Source: Archilochus colubris | Taxonomy: Eukaryota; Chordata; Aves; Apodiformes; Trochilidae | Direction: 5' to 3' | DNA: 64,000 nt | Assembly (NCBI GenBank): GCA_023079485.1 | Contig: CM041097.1 | Span: 17,262,658-17,326,657 of the forward strand | Shown here: positions 45,139 through 59,539 of the stretch, in pieces | How the letters are laid out: every line of letters begins with the position of its first letter | Numbering within the stretch: position 1 is the stretch's first letter | Position numbers and translations under genes: made by a program | The notes under the pieces: generated by a model | The model's input: only the letters and a program-made list of their open reading frames with translations | Told to the model about the DNA's origin: nothing | Database searches by the model: none

Positions 45139-48100
45139 CCCACTCTCGCCTTTCCCTATAGTTCTGCCGCTGGAAGCTCAGAAATGTACTATCAGGAAAT
45201 AATAATAATTAAAAAAACAAAACAGCTACAAAAAGCCTCTAAGAGGAGCTGACATCCGAGCAGATTAAAGCGCCTGGCCTGCTCCAGGCATCCCTGTGTT
45301 CCCTCGGGACAGCTGAGGGTGCAGTCACCAGCGCAGGATGGGATGCTCGATCCCTGCTCCCAGCAGCCCATCCCAGCACCCACTGCCCCCTACTCCGAGG
45401 CAGCCGAGCCCCTCGCTCAGAACAAGCAAAACGCTGTGTTTGGGTCAGTGGCACCTCTGCAACAGCGGAATCAGCGGCTTCATCTCGCTCGGAACAAGCT
45501 TCTTCAAACTCTTATACAGTAAAGCTCCAAGAAACACTTTTCGTGTCCCCCCTCCTCTCCACCAGACTGCAAAACGCCAGCACAGTCCTGGCTGTCTCTA
45601 ACACGGCCCCAGGAAACTATTTTCTCTCTCCCCTAAAGCCACTCTCCACTTCATCTCGGGCAGTAACACTTGGTAAAACCTCTCCCGCTATTTCAATTTT
45701 ATGTTTTTACATTTTCGCACAGTTTCTTGAAGACAAAATCCCTGCAGATAGTTCGCGTGCAAGCAACTGAAAAGACAGAAGCCACCCTGACACCCTTCCC
45801 CGCACTTTATTTGCTGGAGTCGAGGGCTGTTAGACAATAGCCCCATTAGTTATGCTGCTGAAGAACCTCACAAGAAGCAAAGACAAAGGACCCAATTTAC
45901 TGACAACTTGTGATCTGATGTTAAATGGGATGCGATACGGATTGCTTTCCACCCTAAAGTGTTTTTGTGTCAGATAACAAATTTATTTGAAGGGATTTTT
46001 TTCAGGTCACAAAAATGTGACCCCACCCTCTTATGAATATTTAATAAGGGACTAAGGGCATCTTTTGCAAGACCCTAAATCTGCCAGAAACAGCCTACAT
46101 GAATCAGAAAGCGCCTGCCTCTTAAAGGGGCACACACGCACCCAGGAGGTCAGCAAGGAAGGGCACGGGAACGGGCGGTATTTGTAGGTATTATATGTAT
46201 GGAAACTCCAGCAAACACACACAGGCACACACTCCAACATGCTGGCCGCTCAGTATATATAAACCGGTAATGCATGCGATGAGCTAGCAGTAATTATCAC
46301 CCGTGCTTAAGAAAATCCTTCCTGTCCTGGACTTCAAAGTAATCTCGAGGAACTCAGATTGCTTTGGGGAATATATTACAGAATACACAGACTTAAAACT
46401 TTCCAACAGTTTCTCCTGCAGACCACCTCCTCCTCCTCCTCCCTGCTGCACGTAGGAAGCTCATCCCTGTGGCAGCATCCCCGCTGCACTGAGGGCGAAG
46501 GAGCAGCGGTAGGAAACATCTCTGTGCAGGTAACACAAACCCTCCCCAATGTCCCAGCTGAAACACTGCGGGGGTTACACACCCAGGAGAGTCTCTGCAG
46601 ACCTGTCAGAAGGTGTTCCACAGTCCCCAGTGTGGAAATCTTCTCATCTGTGTTGCCTTCCTCAGCATAAACTTCTCACACACACGACCCTCAGTCCTAG
46701 CAAGTCACCCCTGTTACCACCTGTTACCAGAAGACTGGTGCCCACCTCCTCCTCCTCTGATCAGGGGCTGCTCACAAGCCTTTGGACTGAGCTCCGTTTT
46801 CCTGCATTTATAAAAAAGGGGGCTCTTAAGAAGCCTACAATTTTTTCTTTCCAGAGGCAAAAGCATAACGTGGCAAGGCAAGCACAAGGCTGCGAGCTCC
46901 ATGCAAAGCAGAAGCTGGTGCTGGCTCTGGCACTGAGAATCCTGCCAAGCCTCAGGCAAGTCACCTAGACAGTTTGGGGGTTTTTGTTTGTTTGTTGCTG
47001 TTTTAGGTTTAATGTTTATCTAATAGAAGATTGCTCTCTCTCTCTTTGAGATCTGGGTTTGCAAAATTTCTGGCCTGGTTCTGGAGCTGCCTGTACATCC
47101 ACCACTTAAAAGGCAGTCAACAGCCTCAACATCTCTTGTCTCCTCATCTGCAAAACAGGGATAATGCTACTAATTTCAAGATCTTCTGTAGACCAGTTTT
47201 TGCAACACACTTTGAAAATGAAAGGTGCTGTCAAAGCACCGAGTGCTGGGCACAGACTGCAAGATGTATTTTTAAAGCATTTTATACCTTTTCATATAAA
47301 AGCTTCATACCTGCAAGCTCAGCCAACATCTGCTGGGAGGTAAAAACTTCAGGCTGTTCTCCTAGTAATGGCAATGGTAGCACTTCTTGAGTAAGGTCAC
47401 CATGAAATATAATGCAGTTCTAAGCCAGCACAATATTTTAAAAGAGCAAGAAGAACCATAAACTCCCACTTTAATTCCATTCAATTACAGAGACTCATCA
47501 CAGACAGAGACAATCAGGCAGGGATGTACAAAACAGAACACATACAGTAACAAATTAAAAATAACTGTGAATGAGCCTGGCAGACTCGGTGGCTATCTGG
47601 CACCTTGTGCTCACCAGATCTGATTTATATTAAGTGGTGATATCAACACCTACTGGAGTTTAGCATGGATACTAGGCTCTAAGGTCCAAGTCAGGAACAG
47701 ATTATGAACTATGATGAAGATGAATACAGTAGAATAAATGATTTTTTATGCTATTATTTTACTCGTACACTTTATCCACAGACTTCTGCAGGTAACTACC
47801 TGTGCAGAAGCCATGGAATTGCACATCAAAATGCCCTAGCTGCCTGTGGGGCAAGGGAGAAAGAAAAGACAAAACATCATAGTACAACCTCCCCTCTCCA
47901 GAGTAATCCTGCCCCGTATCAAGAAATTTTATGTCTAGTCCCAACAGGAGACAATTTCTCCCCAAGACAGCAGTTCATCTGTTCTTGTCCTGGGGATGCT
48001 CCCTTGGGAGGTCAGGGCCAAACTGGTCCTACTTTGCTCTCTGGCAGCAGATGCTGGGCCAAATCCTGCACCCTCCTCCCTGAGTACCAATTTGGGAGTA

Positions 48101-51100
48101 ATTTTTGGTGACCTTTGGTGCCGGTGCTCGTGGGCAGCACCGCTGTGGCACTGAGGAGCTCACCCTCCCCCTGGAGCCAACACCAAACTTGGCAAAGACG
48201 AGTGCCAGATTTTGCTGCTCGGCACACAGGCCAGTTTAAAAGCAAGCTGCTGTTTGCAGTTTTGAGGGAAAAAGCTGTCTCGGCTCTTATTCCCACTCCT
48301 GGATCCCCAGGCCCATTTTTGTGGGGTTAAATCACATTTTCCTGTTTTGAGAATGCTTCATTTTCCCTTGTTGCTGTTTGAAAAGACCTACAAAAACAAA
48401 TGGGGAAAACAACTGACTAAACAGGAAACAGCAAAACTGACTACCCACAAAGTGCTGAGAAAAAGGACAAAGTAAACATTTTTGGTTTTTTGGGGTGGTG
48501 GTGGTAAATTGTAATAATCTCAGGCAATGCTTTTATAGTAAAACATCTTCAGGCAGAAAAGTGATTTTTAGGCTGACGGTGTGCTAGCAAAACAGAACAC
48601 CAAAGCAATTAACATTTCAGTAATGCTTGTGTCTCTGTTGCTCTTCTTTTCTAGATGTGAAACTGTCATTTTCCTTATTGCCCCTGCAAAGTCTGCATGA
48701 AGAAGGCTCTTTAAATCCCCTCAGTGTTGTACAATGGTTTAAATTTCACTTCATGGCATGCTTTAAATTACCATTCACATCTTCATTTAATGCATCATTT
48801 TATAATGCCAGTGTTACTAGTTAATTTATATATACACAGCAGGATGTGTCAACATTCAGGTGAGTTATGAATACGATTGTGCAGGAATTATGGAAGACAT
48901 TTCAGCAAAATTATGGTTCCCTCTAAACATAAAAATATTAATAATGAATCAAACTTCCCAGGTAAACAACAAATTTTGTATAATTGTGCCCCCCATGCTC
49001 CCGGATAAATAAATAAATAAATATGGCAACATTTTTACTCTGCATTCATATTTGATTGATAAATTGCCATCTCCTTCCCTAATAAACTGTAATCTCTTGT
49101 TTCCGCCACAAAGTAGAATTTATTAGCACACTCTTCTACCAGCAGGTCTGCATCACTCACAGCACAGTGTGCAAATTGTTCCAAGTATGCTTGGGCATTA
49201 TTTGTAATTTATTTTTCTGCCCCAAAGTACACAAGATATTAAAAGGTAATCACCACTAACTGTTCTTGGTTACTTTCCTTAATTATGTGAGATAGCATTT
49301 ATGTCACGTAGAGGAAATTCTGAAGTTTCCATTAAAACTCCATATTTTTTTTTTTATTTTTTTTTTGCCATGGGTTGAAATACAGTGTTCGCATCAGATA
49401 AAATCCTCTTAGGACAGGAAAGACTGTAGCTGGCATCTGGTAGGAGATGGCAACACCTCCACTTGAAAAGAACAACCCCTGTCTACCAAAATAACCCACC
49501 AGGCATGACAACAGCGATGGCTCCGGGAGGCAAAGTAGGTGTTTTGTCATGATGTTAAAGTTGCCATGGCAAGAAAAAAACCCACAGAATGAAACATCAA
49601 CAAAGCACATGTCAATCAAACATTTTTTTTCTGCCTGTTTGGTATTAACCAGTGAACTCCTGGCCACCCCAGACAGAGCATCCCCTGCTCGTTGCCTCTG
49701 GGCAGGCAGGAGGATGCTGTGGCTGGAGCAGCCCCAGTGCCCCCAGTTTTGTGATTTGAGGTGAATCACCCCGGGGCTGGGGCCAGGGAGGGTACAGCTG
49801 GTGGAAAATACAGTGTTAGATGCACTGCCCTCTCCTGGTAATCTCCTTCCGTCATCAGGAGACTTAAAGCTTCACCTCACCACAAAGAATCTCCTAAAAA
49901 AACCCATGCCTACTGCTGCACCAACTTGCATACACACACCCCTATGTACAGATACGTATCACCACAGAGTTAAATTAAAATAAATCAGATTAATAGGGGC
50001 CCCTTTCTATAAAAACACCCTCTCAGGCCATTTCACACACAGCCCAGGAGTGCCAAGCTACATATTCCAGTTCATCCACGAGAACAACTGGTATCACTAC
50101 CAGGCATCTCACTGGTCTTTACTCACTCTGTTGGGAATGCAACTCAGTGTATTTTCAATAAAACACCTTCTTAGCAGTAATGGGCCACTGTTCTCATTTC
50201 AATGGTCCCCAAGGTTTCATGATACAGTATATTTAGCTGGCTCATAGTTCCAAGTTTTCCTCCAACATTCAAAAGCTACTTTGAATGTTTTTAAAGAAGT
50301 CAGCCGTGGGAAGAGGTTTTGCTCATCTTTTCTTTAAAAAAGAAAACAGTTAACTTTGTAGATGCAACAAAACAACTTGAATTACCTGTTAAAGAGCTGC
50401 TTAGGCAACAGGCCTTGTGGTTAAACAGAAGCACAAAGAAAAGCTTCAGTGCTGCTGATGCTACATGGGGAAGGAGTTTGGAAGCAGCGCTGAGATCTCT
50501 GTTCCTGCTAGCATGAATGGATGGCACCAGGAATCAAATTCATCTCCAAAATGCCCCAAAGCAGCAGAACAGTGCAATTTGCAAAGCTGGCAGTGTTAAA
50601 ACCTAAAGACTTACTGCAGGCAGGAGGACACAGAGGAACCCTTTGAGATGAACTCTGGTTGCCATACAGGACTTACAAGGTGTGCTTCCTGCAAGGCAGC
50701 ACTGATCTACCAGAAGGAGCTACTAAAGGTTAGTAGCTTCCTGGGAAAAAAAGCTTTTCTGGGAGAAGGGAACAGTGAGGAGGGAGCCTCCTCATGACCA
50801 CCATTGTGCAACATGCATTGGGTGCTTCTCCTCCTCCTCCTCACTTCCTCTGGGTCAGGAGAATCCCCTTGGTCAGCCTGGTGGGAGGGGAGGGGAAGCC
50901 AGGGGCACACTGCAGGGCAGGAGGGGACTCAGTTTCAGCACAGCCATCTCCTGGCCTCTGGCCACGTCAGTCATTTTGATGATGCACTTCTGTCTGGTTT
51001 CACATGGACGAGAAACAGGCAGATACACAGGCTAAGCAAACACCCCAACTACAGCACTTTTCTCTTGGATCCCTTGGGGTCATCCCAGCAGCTCAGAGTC

Positions 51101-54100
51101 CTTTGTGCAGCACTAAGCAGGGCTCGCTGGGGCCTTTGGGGTTTTCCTTTGTATTTCCACTCCAGCCCTTCCCACCAGTTCTTCCCAAATAAACAGAGCC
51201 CCAGCTGAACTCAAGGACAGGGTCCTCCCATCCCACCTCCCCTCCCCAGGCAAGTAGGCTCCTGTCTGCAACCCAGGGTTCTGACCCATGGATGCTTCCT
51301 ATCCAAATCCAGCTGCTGCTTATCCCAGCCCTTTTCTTCTCCTGAGCCACAAGAAAAAAAAAGATGATGCTGAGAAGTAGCTGGTCCCCAAGACAGGAGG
51401 GGATGCAGAGGGGAAGCCAGGACACACTCACTTGCTGCACCCATCATGGCAAAAAAAGAACAAGAAAATAGAAGTCCTTTAAAACAAACTGGCATTCCTG
51501 TAGCAAAAGAAATCACTGACATGTTCCTGAAGACTTGGGGCAAGGCTGGGTGGGTTGGAAAAGCACAGAGTCACTGCAAAGTGTAGCAGTGGAGGAATAC
51601 TACAAAAAAACCCATCTCTGCAGGTGAAACAGTTACTTATGCTCTGGAAAGAGATGACAATTCCCTGCCCTGAAATGCAACCACTTCTGGGGTGGATGGT
51701 GGCAGCAATTTCACCATACAGAGCTCTGAAGGAATTCAGGGCACTTGAGGCACCAAATCCTTCACTGGAATGAAATTGCAGGGTGATTAAGCAGAGAGAA
51801 TGTAACTATCCAAACTGTAATTTGGCCAGCACAATGGATCTAACACCCCTATTCTTGGGAGGAAAGAAAAAAAAGTACTGTATTTGAAGTTCAAAATCTA
51901 ATTAACTATTTGAGAAAAAGAATTCTGTTTTTAAAAGAAAAATCCTAACAATATAAAGAGAATTAGTGCCAAAGTTTTTGAAGAACTGCATAAAATGGCA
52001 TGAAAAACGTATGATATTATAATAATAGGAATGACTGGATTTGCTAAAACGTTTCTTATACCTTAGAATACAAGAATAAAATACAGTGTAAATCCATCTA
52101 TCTACATAAGTTCCCTGTACAGAAAAATCTCTCCTTTAATAGGTTTACACCTTTAACATGTATTAGTTTGGAAAAGTCCTAGGGTATAATTACACATCTT
52201 GGCTTGGCACATTAATAGCTGTTCCCTTCATTTACTGATTTCTTTTACTGGTCAATTTGCTATTTTACTGCACTGCTCTTACAGCTCAGCTTCTCTGTGA
52301 CAAACTCTGCCAGCAGATCCCATGCTGGGAAGGGGAGAGGTTCTGAGCTGGCCAGGGGCTGTGGCCTGCTTTGGGAAGGTGGTTTTGGATACCTTGCTCT
52401 TGGCCAGTGGCACGTATGGCACTGCTGCAGGTTGTAGGCAGAAGGAAGCAGAGTTTCCCTCACCTCCTTGAAAATCTTTGCCCTTCAGGCCCAGGAGAAA
52501 GAAAACAAATCAATGAGGGCATCCTCAGGGCTTCTTGCCCTGGTCACATCTTGTGGACCATGCATCTGGACCCCTGTGCTGTGCTTGCTGCTGCAGAGGC
52601 TCCCAGCCCTGCATCCCAACATCTCTGCTACTTCCCAACCATCCCCACGCTGCTTCCTTCCAAATCCCCTCTGGCACTTTGCATCCCTCGATTCCTCCTT
52701 TGCTCCAGGGTTTTCCATCCTCACGTGGCCACAACTTCTGCTCTCTGCTCCCCTGGAGCTCTGTCCCCACTGCTCCTCTTCATCTTCCCTCTCCTCTGTG
52801 GCCAGAGAGACCTAGAGAAATGTTCATCTGGGACAGGATGCTCACCTTGCTCCACCACATCTCTGGGAAAGGACCATCTCCCCAGCACAGAGACAGGGAC
52901 ACCACTACTGATCTGCCCTACAACTCCCCCAGCTTCACTTTGCCATCCCTCAGCTCCAGGCTCAAAGGCAAAGCTGACATTGGCTGAACCTCCCTCCAGC
53001 TTGTGCAGGGGTTTTGACAGTTTAAGAGGGTTTTCTTGTGTTATAGCAGAGCCATTCATTTAATGGCTTTTCAGCACAGCCATTATAAACCAGAACTTTT
53101 CAGGTGTTTATTACTCAAGCTTTGAAAATTGGCTCTATACTGAAATTTGGCAAACAAAGTGGCAGCCTAGGAGAAAATTTTATTTTTTGCCAATTTTTTA
53201 GTAAAAAAAAAAAAAAAGAAAGAGACCCCAGTTTGATCTCCACAGAAAGGAAACTTTTGCTGCCTCTGTGACACTGGTGAAGTAACAAGTCAATATTGTT
53301 ATATTGCCAACAGAGCTGCAGTGATTTAATGCCTGAAATTGCTTTGAAGGTGAAGAGTGCTATTGAACTGCTAATTATTAACTATTATTATTACTGATCC
53401 TGCCACAAAACAAAGACGCAAACAGAAAACAAGAGGAACATGAAATGTCCCTGAAAAAACAAGGCAGAATCTACATGAGACTCCACTCTGAACAGGGGTG
53501 AGCTGGAAAAGAAGAGTGAGAAGCACTGGCAGGGTGGGACCCTCCGGTTGATGGGAGAAGAATGAGCAAAACTGACACAAATATTATGTTTCATTTTCCG
53601 AGATGGTATTTCAACTACAAATAAAACACAAATGATACCATGTAGCTTGCTCCATGCCAAAGCTAGCAACGATGTAGGGTCAAAATCAGCTCTAAACTGA
53701 GCTGAACTGAGGTCAGTGGGGGCCTCATCCTACTCAGCAGGAGCCAAGAGAAACTTTGCCATTTATTTCAACATGCAGAAGACAGAGCCTTGAAAGGGCT
53801 TTGGACAGGTGACCTTGCCTCAGTACTCCAGCAGACATACATTGACATAAAAATGGGCTGGGAATTTCAAAGGGTTCCAGAGATGTAAGCATCCCCCCCA
53901 AATCTTCAGGGTCCTTTCCAACCCCATCTGCACAGGGGGTGGGAGTCTAACATCCCCATCACACACAGCCCAAAAGCTGAGCTGGGCTGATCAGGGGGGG
54001 AAAATACACTATGCCTGCTCTAAACCTCCCACAGTCACCTTCTGAAGGGGCTGAGGTTTAAGAGAAGGAGGGTAACAGGGTGAATATTTCTTTTTCAGGG

Positions 54101-54594
54101 AGGAGCAGGAGGGGAGTGCAGCCAGGGCACACTTCCATTTGGAAAGAGCTGTATCAAAGCAGCCCAGAGAGGTCACTGGGGCTGCTTTCAAACACAGTAA
54201 AAAGAGAAAACAATTTATCTTTCTGGAAACTTTCTGCTTGTCTAAGTGGCAGCTATTTAAATACAATTAACAAGCAAATGATTTTAAAATTACAATACAC
54301 TTAATAAGGCAGCATCACAAACAATTTGCATCTCATTAAAAGGGTTTGAAGCTGAAGAATCAGCCTCCCAAATGGGATGCACATCAAGTGGGAAACCCAG
54401 ACACAGGCAACAGCTTCTGCACTGTCCCCTGACAGCAGGGACATTGCCAAGAGGACAGCAGAGCCAGGGGGGTGGGTGGTTGGTCCACCCAAGCCCCCTG
54501 GCTGGGCCAGCCCCGTGGGGGGTTCTGGCCACGGCTCCCAGCACAAGGAAAGATGCCATGAGCCAAAGCCTTGCTGGAAGTGGGTGTAAAATGA

Positions 54595-54640
54595 GGAAGG
54601 AAGGAAGGAAGGAAAAGGGTGTGTGTGTGTGTGTGTGTGT
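54595..54640. repeat. (GGAA)n followed by (GT)n microsatellite
   Basis: Five GGAA units (54595-54614), a short A/G spacer, then eleven GT units (54619-54640). A compound microsatellite in intron. Confidence 0.9.
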
Positions 54641-57611
54641 CTGCATATGGGATGGGCACTTTTTAATATACATTCATGAACAAAGAGTTTAAAGAGATTT
54701 CAAGCTATTTACTCAGCTATATGTATAATAATATGTTTATGGATTACACCGACACAAACCTTCTGAGATTGCTGCTGGGTTGGGACACATTTATTCCCAG
54801 GAGCCTCCTACAGAACAATCCCATCCAGACACGTGCTACTGGAAAAGCCTCAAACAAGCAACAGTTTTAAAAGCTTCAATCTCCCTTTCAACTATGATTT
54901 ACTGTGCTGGCTCCATTGAACCTGGAGGCTGCAGGAGCACTTCCCAGATCACATCCCACTTCCCCACGTGCCTTTGGCTTCCTTTAGAAAGCCATGCATG
55001 GAGCCCCACTGCCTGGATCACATCCTAGGATGGAGGATTTGCTAAGAACAGCTTTCTGTGGGTACCACTGCTGGGTTTTTTGCACAGCATAGCTCTTGCC
55101 ATACAAGAGGCTTCTGTTGTAGCCCATGGAGAGGAGTGACCCAGGAGGCTGGTGGGAAGCCACTGACAGTGGGAGAACAGGAATACACACAGTAGCTCTC
55201 CAGGTGATGCATGAACAAATTCCTAGATGAATGAGGAATGCAGCTAAACACCCTTTATCTAAATTATCAGGAGGCTTCAAGGCAAGGATATCCATGGGAG
55301 AGGACATCCCTGAATAACTCACTTCCCAAAATCAGCCTCAAGTGCTGGCACCGGCTGCTAACAACAGTGACTTACACAGCAACCACACCTTTAATCCAAA
55401 AGCTTGCTCCAAAGTACTCCGTGAACCCAAAAGGCACAAACAATGCGTTCTCTAAAGTTCAGCACAAGTTCTGATACAACCTTTTACTTTCTGTGCCGAA
55501 AACTCCACCGGCTCTGGAGCTGCCCCTGACAGTTGTTTAATGCTGAGCAGCTCAGTTACACACAACACTGGCAGGAGAGAGCGAGAAAATAGTTTACAAT
55601 TGAATCTGCAGAGGAAATTTGGGTAAGTTGAATGTAATTATCCATTTGGAAGCTGGCCAAGGGCTGGGACGACTCAAAACCAGGAGGGAAGCTGTTGGGA
55701 AGCGACCGGTTTTGCTCATCCTTTGCGAGGCAGCACCTCAGAGCCACCCTCTGGGTGCTCTGTCTGGGTGCCCCTTGGTGGGGAGAGATGGGCCAAGCTC
55801 ATCACCCTGCTGTGTCCCACCTGGGAGGCTCTGCCAGGGTTCAAGGGTCCTATCCTTCTCCTATGAGACCTGTGACAGGGAGGTGGCTGGAGGTTTGTGT
55901 GCCACAGCACCTCTGCAATGGGGTGGGGCAGCCCAGGAAGCCCACAAAGAGATGGGGAAAGTGACTAATAATAAATAAAACACATCGGTAGAAACAAATC
56001 AGTGGTTGTCTTGCCAAGCAACGTGCACACAGCTCTGGGTGAGGCTCTCCAGAAAAGCCCCAGAGCCCTGCGGGTGGTTCCTGGGTCTCTCCATCCCTGG
56101 TGACGTCCCCACCAGCGTGTGTCACCCAAAGCTTCCTGCCCAGAGATGCCACCAGCTGTTGACACAGGCCTGGTGCATTTCTTTTTCAGACCTGTGGTTT
56201 TGCAGTTTGTCACAACAGGGTACTCTTTAAATTTTAAATGTTACCTTTTCGACAAAGACAAAGTAGTTATTGCTGGTTTAGCAACCAGGCAGCAGGTTCT
56301 CCTCACTGGTTTCTGCTTTTTCAAGGCCCTCATCCCTACTTGCCAGCACACTATCTCTGCAAACCTGGATGCCAAGACAAGTGCCTAAGCAGAACAACAA
56401 TCACTTCCTATGAATTACTGAACATGTGTAATTCATTTATCTGTAATATTGTGCTAAACTCAGCTCCAATTAAACAAATGAAAACACCTGCTTAGCACAC
56501 ATAGATCTTTCCATACCTCAGGGGAAGACACATCAGTGTGCTCTGTAGCACAATCTGGCTCAGAAGCCTACACTAACAATGCAAAGCTGGGATTTTAATC
56601 TTTTTTTTTTTTAAGCACACATACGCAAGGAGAGAAAAAAATAATCCACCCCACGGACAGTGATATTTTGGGGGAGGAGTATCTGTTTGCAATATTTCTC
56701 TCTTCAGCAGATGCAGTTCTGTAATTTTTTAACCAGTCACTGGGGGCTTCCCACAGGCACTCAGACCCCAGGGCAAAAGAAAAGGGGGGTAAGGAAAACT
56801 TCAAACCACACATCAGTGGCCCCAGCCCTCACAACATTGTAAAACTACCAGAGACCTCATGGTAACACATCTACTGAGTCAGGAGAGAAGGTATTTCCTT
56901 CTCTTGTTCTGCTTATGAACCACAGGCATCCATCAGCTCTGCTGTTCCTGCTGTCCCCCCACATTTATAGCTCAGTAGCACCCAAACCAGGGTCACCCCA
57001 ACCAAGGGGGGGCTGAGACCACTCTGGGCACCCTAGATGACCAACCAGACATAGCCTCACCTCACGCAGGCTTTGAACCAACCTCAGGGCATCCTTTAGG
57101 GGTCCTGCCCTCAAACCTGGGTGCTTTGGAGGGTGCAGCAGCTGCCATGGGGAGAGCTCCCAGCCTGCCAGATCCCCTGCACTTAACTCATTTCCTATTC
57201 TCTACTCAACTGCCTGCAGACAATAAGCTGTCAATCAGATCCCCAGAAGAACATTTACAATTATCCTCCCTCTCCCACACCTCAGCACGGCCCCACATGA
57301 ATAGCTCCATCCCAAACTGTTCACACATGAGCCATTTTCCACTCCTCCATTCCCACAACTGCCCTGACTTGAGAGGCGTGTTAGGAAACTGAATTTCCTC
57401 GTGTTTTCAAATAAAAAGTACTTTGCTGTTGAAGCACAGAAGCAAAGGAGCTCCTACAGGTGAGAGGCCAAAGCAACCAGGAATGGAAAAACTACCCCAG
57501 TGATTATTATAGCATCTGGTGCAAGGAACAAGGCTATTTGCTCTATTTGATGCTTTTTGCCTTATTTTTTTTTCCTCAGCAAAATCAAAGTTACTAGTAA
57601 CTGAAAGTGGT

Positions 57612-57625
57612 TATATATATATATA
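57612..57625. repeat. Short (TA)n
   Basis: Seven TA units, followed by CATAT. A minor microsatellite. Confidence 0.8.
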
Positions 57626-59516
57626 CATATTTGTTTTGTTTTTCTTTCCTTTCGTTTTTTTTTTTTAAAGACAGGGTGGTCCCCTCTGCTCACTCCTGCA
57701 GAATTAGCAACCAAACAACACCACAATTTTGCAGCTGGCCCTGCTGCTCTGATGTGTCCACTGCCGGGCTCTCCCAAAAGAAATGGGTTTGTTTTTCTTC
57801 TGGGTAGACACAGCTGAGTGAAGGACTCAAAATGAGCAGACTTTCCAAGCAACAAGCCCAAGCAAAAAATAACAGCAAGGGAACTCATAAACATACCTTC
57901 CTTTATAGTGCCAGTTGTGGACAACACAATTTAAAAATACCTTAACAGTGTTCTGCAGTGTATTAATGCTCTTACTCCAGAGAGAAATCTTTAATACTCT
58001 GGGGACACTTTCCAAATACTTTCCATGGCCAGAACAGGTCTCTGGGCCCACTCCTAAGAGCAGCAGCATCATTGCCATTGCTAAATTAGGGTGAAATCGG
58101 TGCCGTCCTCATTCATTACACTGTGATTTTCCTGATTTTCTGCTCACCTGTCTGCTCAAGGGTCAGCATAGTTAACAGTGAGGAGGCATTCACTCTTAAT
58201 AATTGATCTGGGCAGCATCTTTGATGGCTGCCAAACAGAAAGGTGGCTACTGCCATCAGGGATTTTTACCTCTTATTTTTAAATTCTTGCTCAGAATATT
58301 TCTACAACCTTTTCAGATGAAAAATAACCTATCTGATATTTTTCCCTTTCCTTTCAAATGTTTATCCTGCTCCGAATCTGCAAGGTGTAACATCATCAAG
58401 GAAGGTCAGGTTTCAGAAAAGTGAATGGCTCTGCTGTGAGCTCCCACCACTTTGAAAAGATGAACAATAGTCCCTCAAGTGTTGCTGCCAGTGGCACGGC
58501 AGCGATTCACAACGGAGGGTTAGAAATCTGAAATTAAAATAAACTGCTTAAAACCTGCAGATACAGAGAGAGATGCAGGAGACCAAATAAAATGGGACAG
58601 TCTCTTAACCCAATCAACAAAGTGCTCATTGTTCCAGTTTAAGACAAGTAACGCAGCAATAAATATTGAGCAAAGGAAGTTAACCTGTATCCACAGCCTT
58701 TGAATAAACACAAAAGTTAAAAGTGAAATCAATGCAAGGCCTTTGGCTCTTGCCAACTTGTGCTTTCCTCCTTCTTGCTTGGCCTCATTTTTTACTTTTG
58801 GGGATTTTCTTCGCCTTCTCTCTTAATATTCATACTTCCCCATATAAACTCCTTATCACACAGCAAAAGGACAAACAGAACAAGCTGCCAGCACACAATC
58901 AAACAACGTGAACAACAGCTCTGTTGCCTTCTGCAAATCCACCTGGGAGCAGATAACCTGGAGGAAAAGGGTTGGGCATGATGCTGACCCACAGCCCTTC
59001 TCCCCAGGGCCAGACCTCTACCACCACCAAATCCAATTTCCCCATTTACTCTCAGGATGGCACAGACAGAATTTGGCATCTCAGGAAGCTCCAAGCACAT
59101 TGGTCTCTACTACAGAAGTCTGAGCATTCAGCTCCTGATCTGAGAATAAATAAATGCCTTGGTTAGTTCCTGTTTTTTTCCTGAAGTGGTTTATCCATTT
59201 CTGTGCCAACACCTCAGCCAGTAATGCAGTTTTACACAGCAAGTATTAATTCTGACTTCACTTTAAAATCACATTTTCTTCATTTGGGTATTATTATATC
59301 CCATAGACCCAGGCGTGAGCATCATGCAAAAGGCATTCTGGTCCACAGTTGTGAATACAGCTGTGTAGGCAGAGGAATATTTGTTTTTGCAAGTAATTTG
59401 TGCACATTCACAAAATTACAGTTGTCTGCAGTTCTCCTGAAATATCTGCCCTGCTGTTTACCAGTCATAAAATATAATCTGTCTTTTGTAGGATTCCAAT
59501 TGGTAAATTTGGAAAA

Positions 59517-59539
59517 ATATATATATATGTGTGTGTGTG
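59517..59539. repeat. (AT)n(GT)n microsatellite
   Basis: Six AT units passing into GTGTGTGTGTG. A compound dinucleotide repeat in intron. Confidence 0.85.

Noticed and set aside
53680..53775. Stretch resembling the sauropsid 'gaagtcagtggg' repeat wording
   Set aside because: Only scattered short matches; too diverged to call a repeat boundary with confidence.
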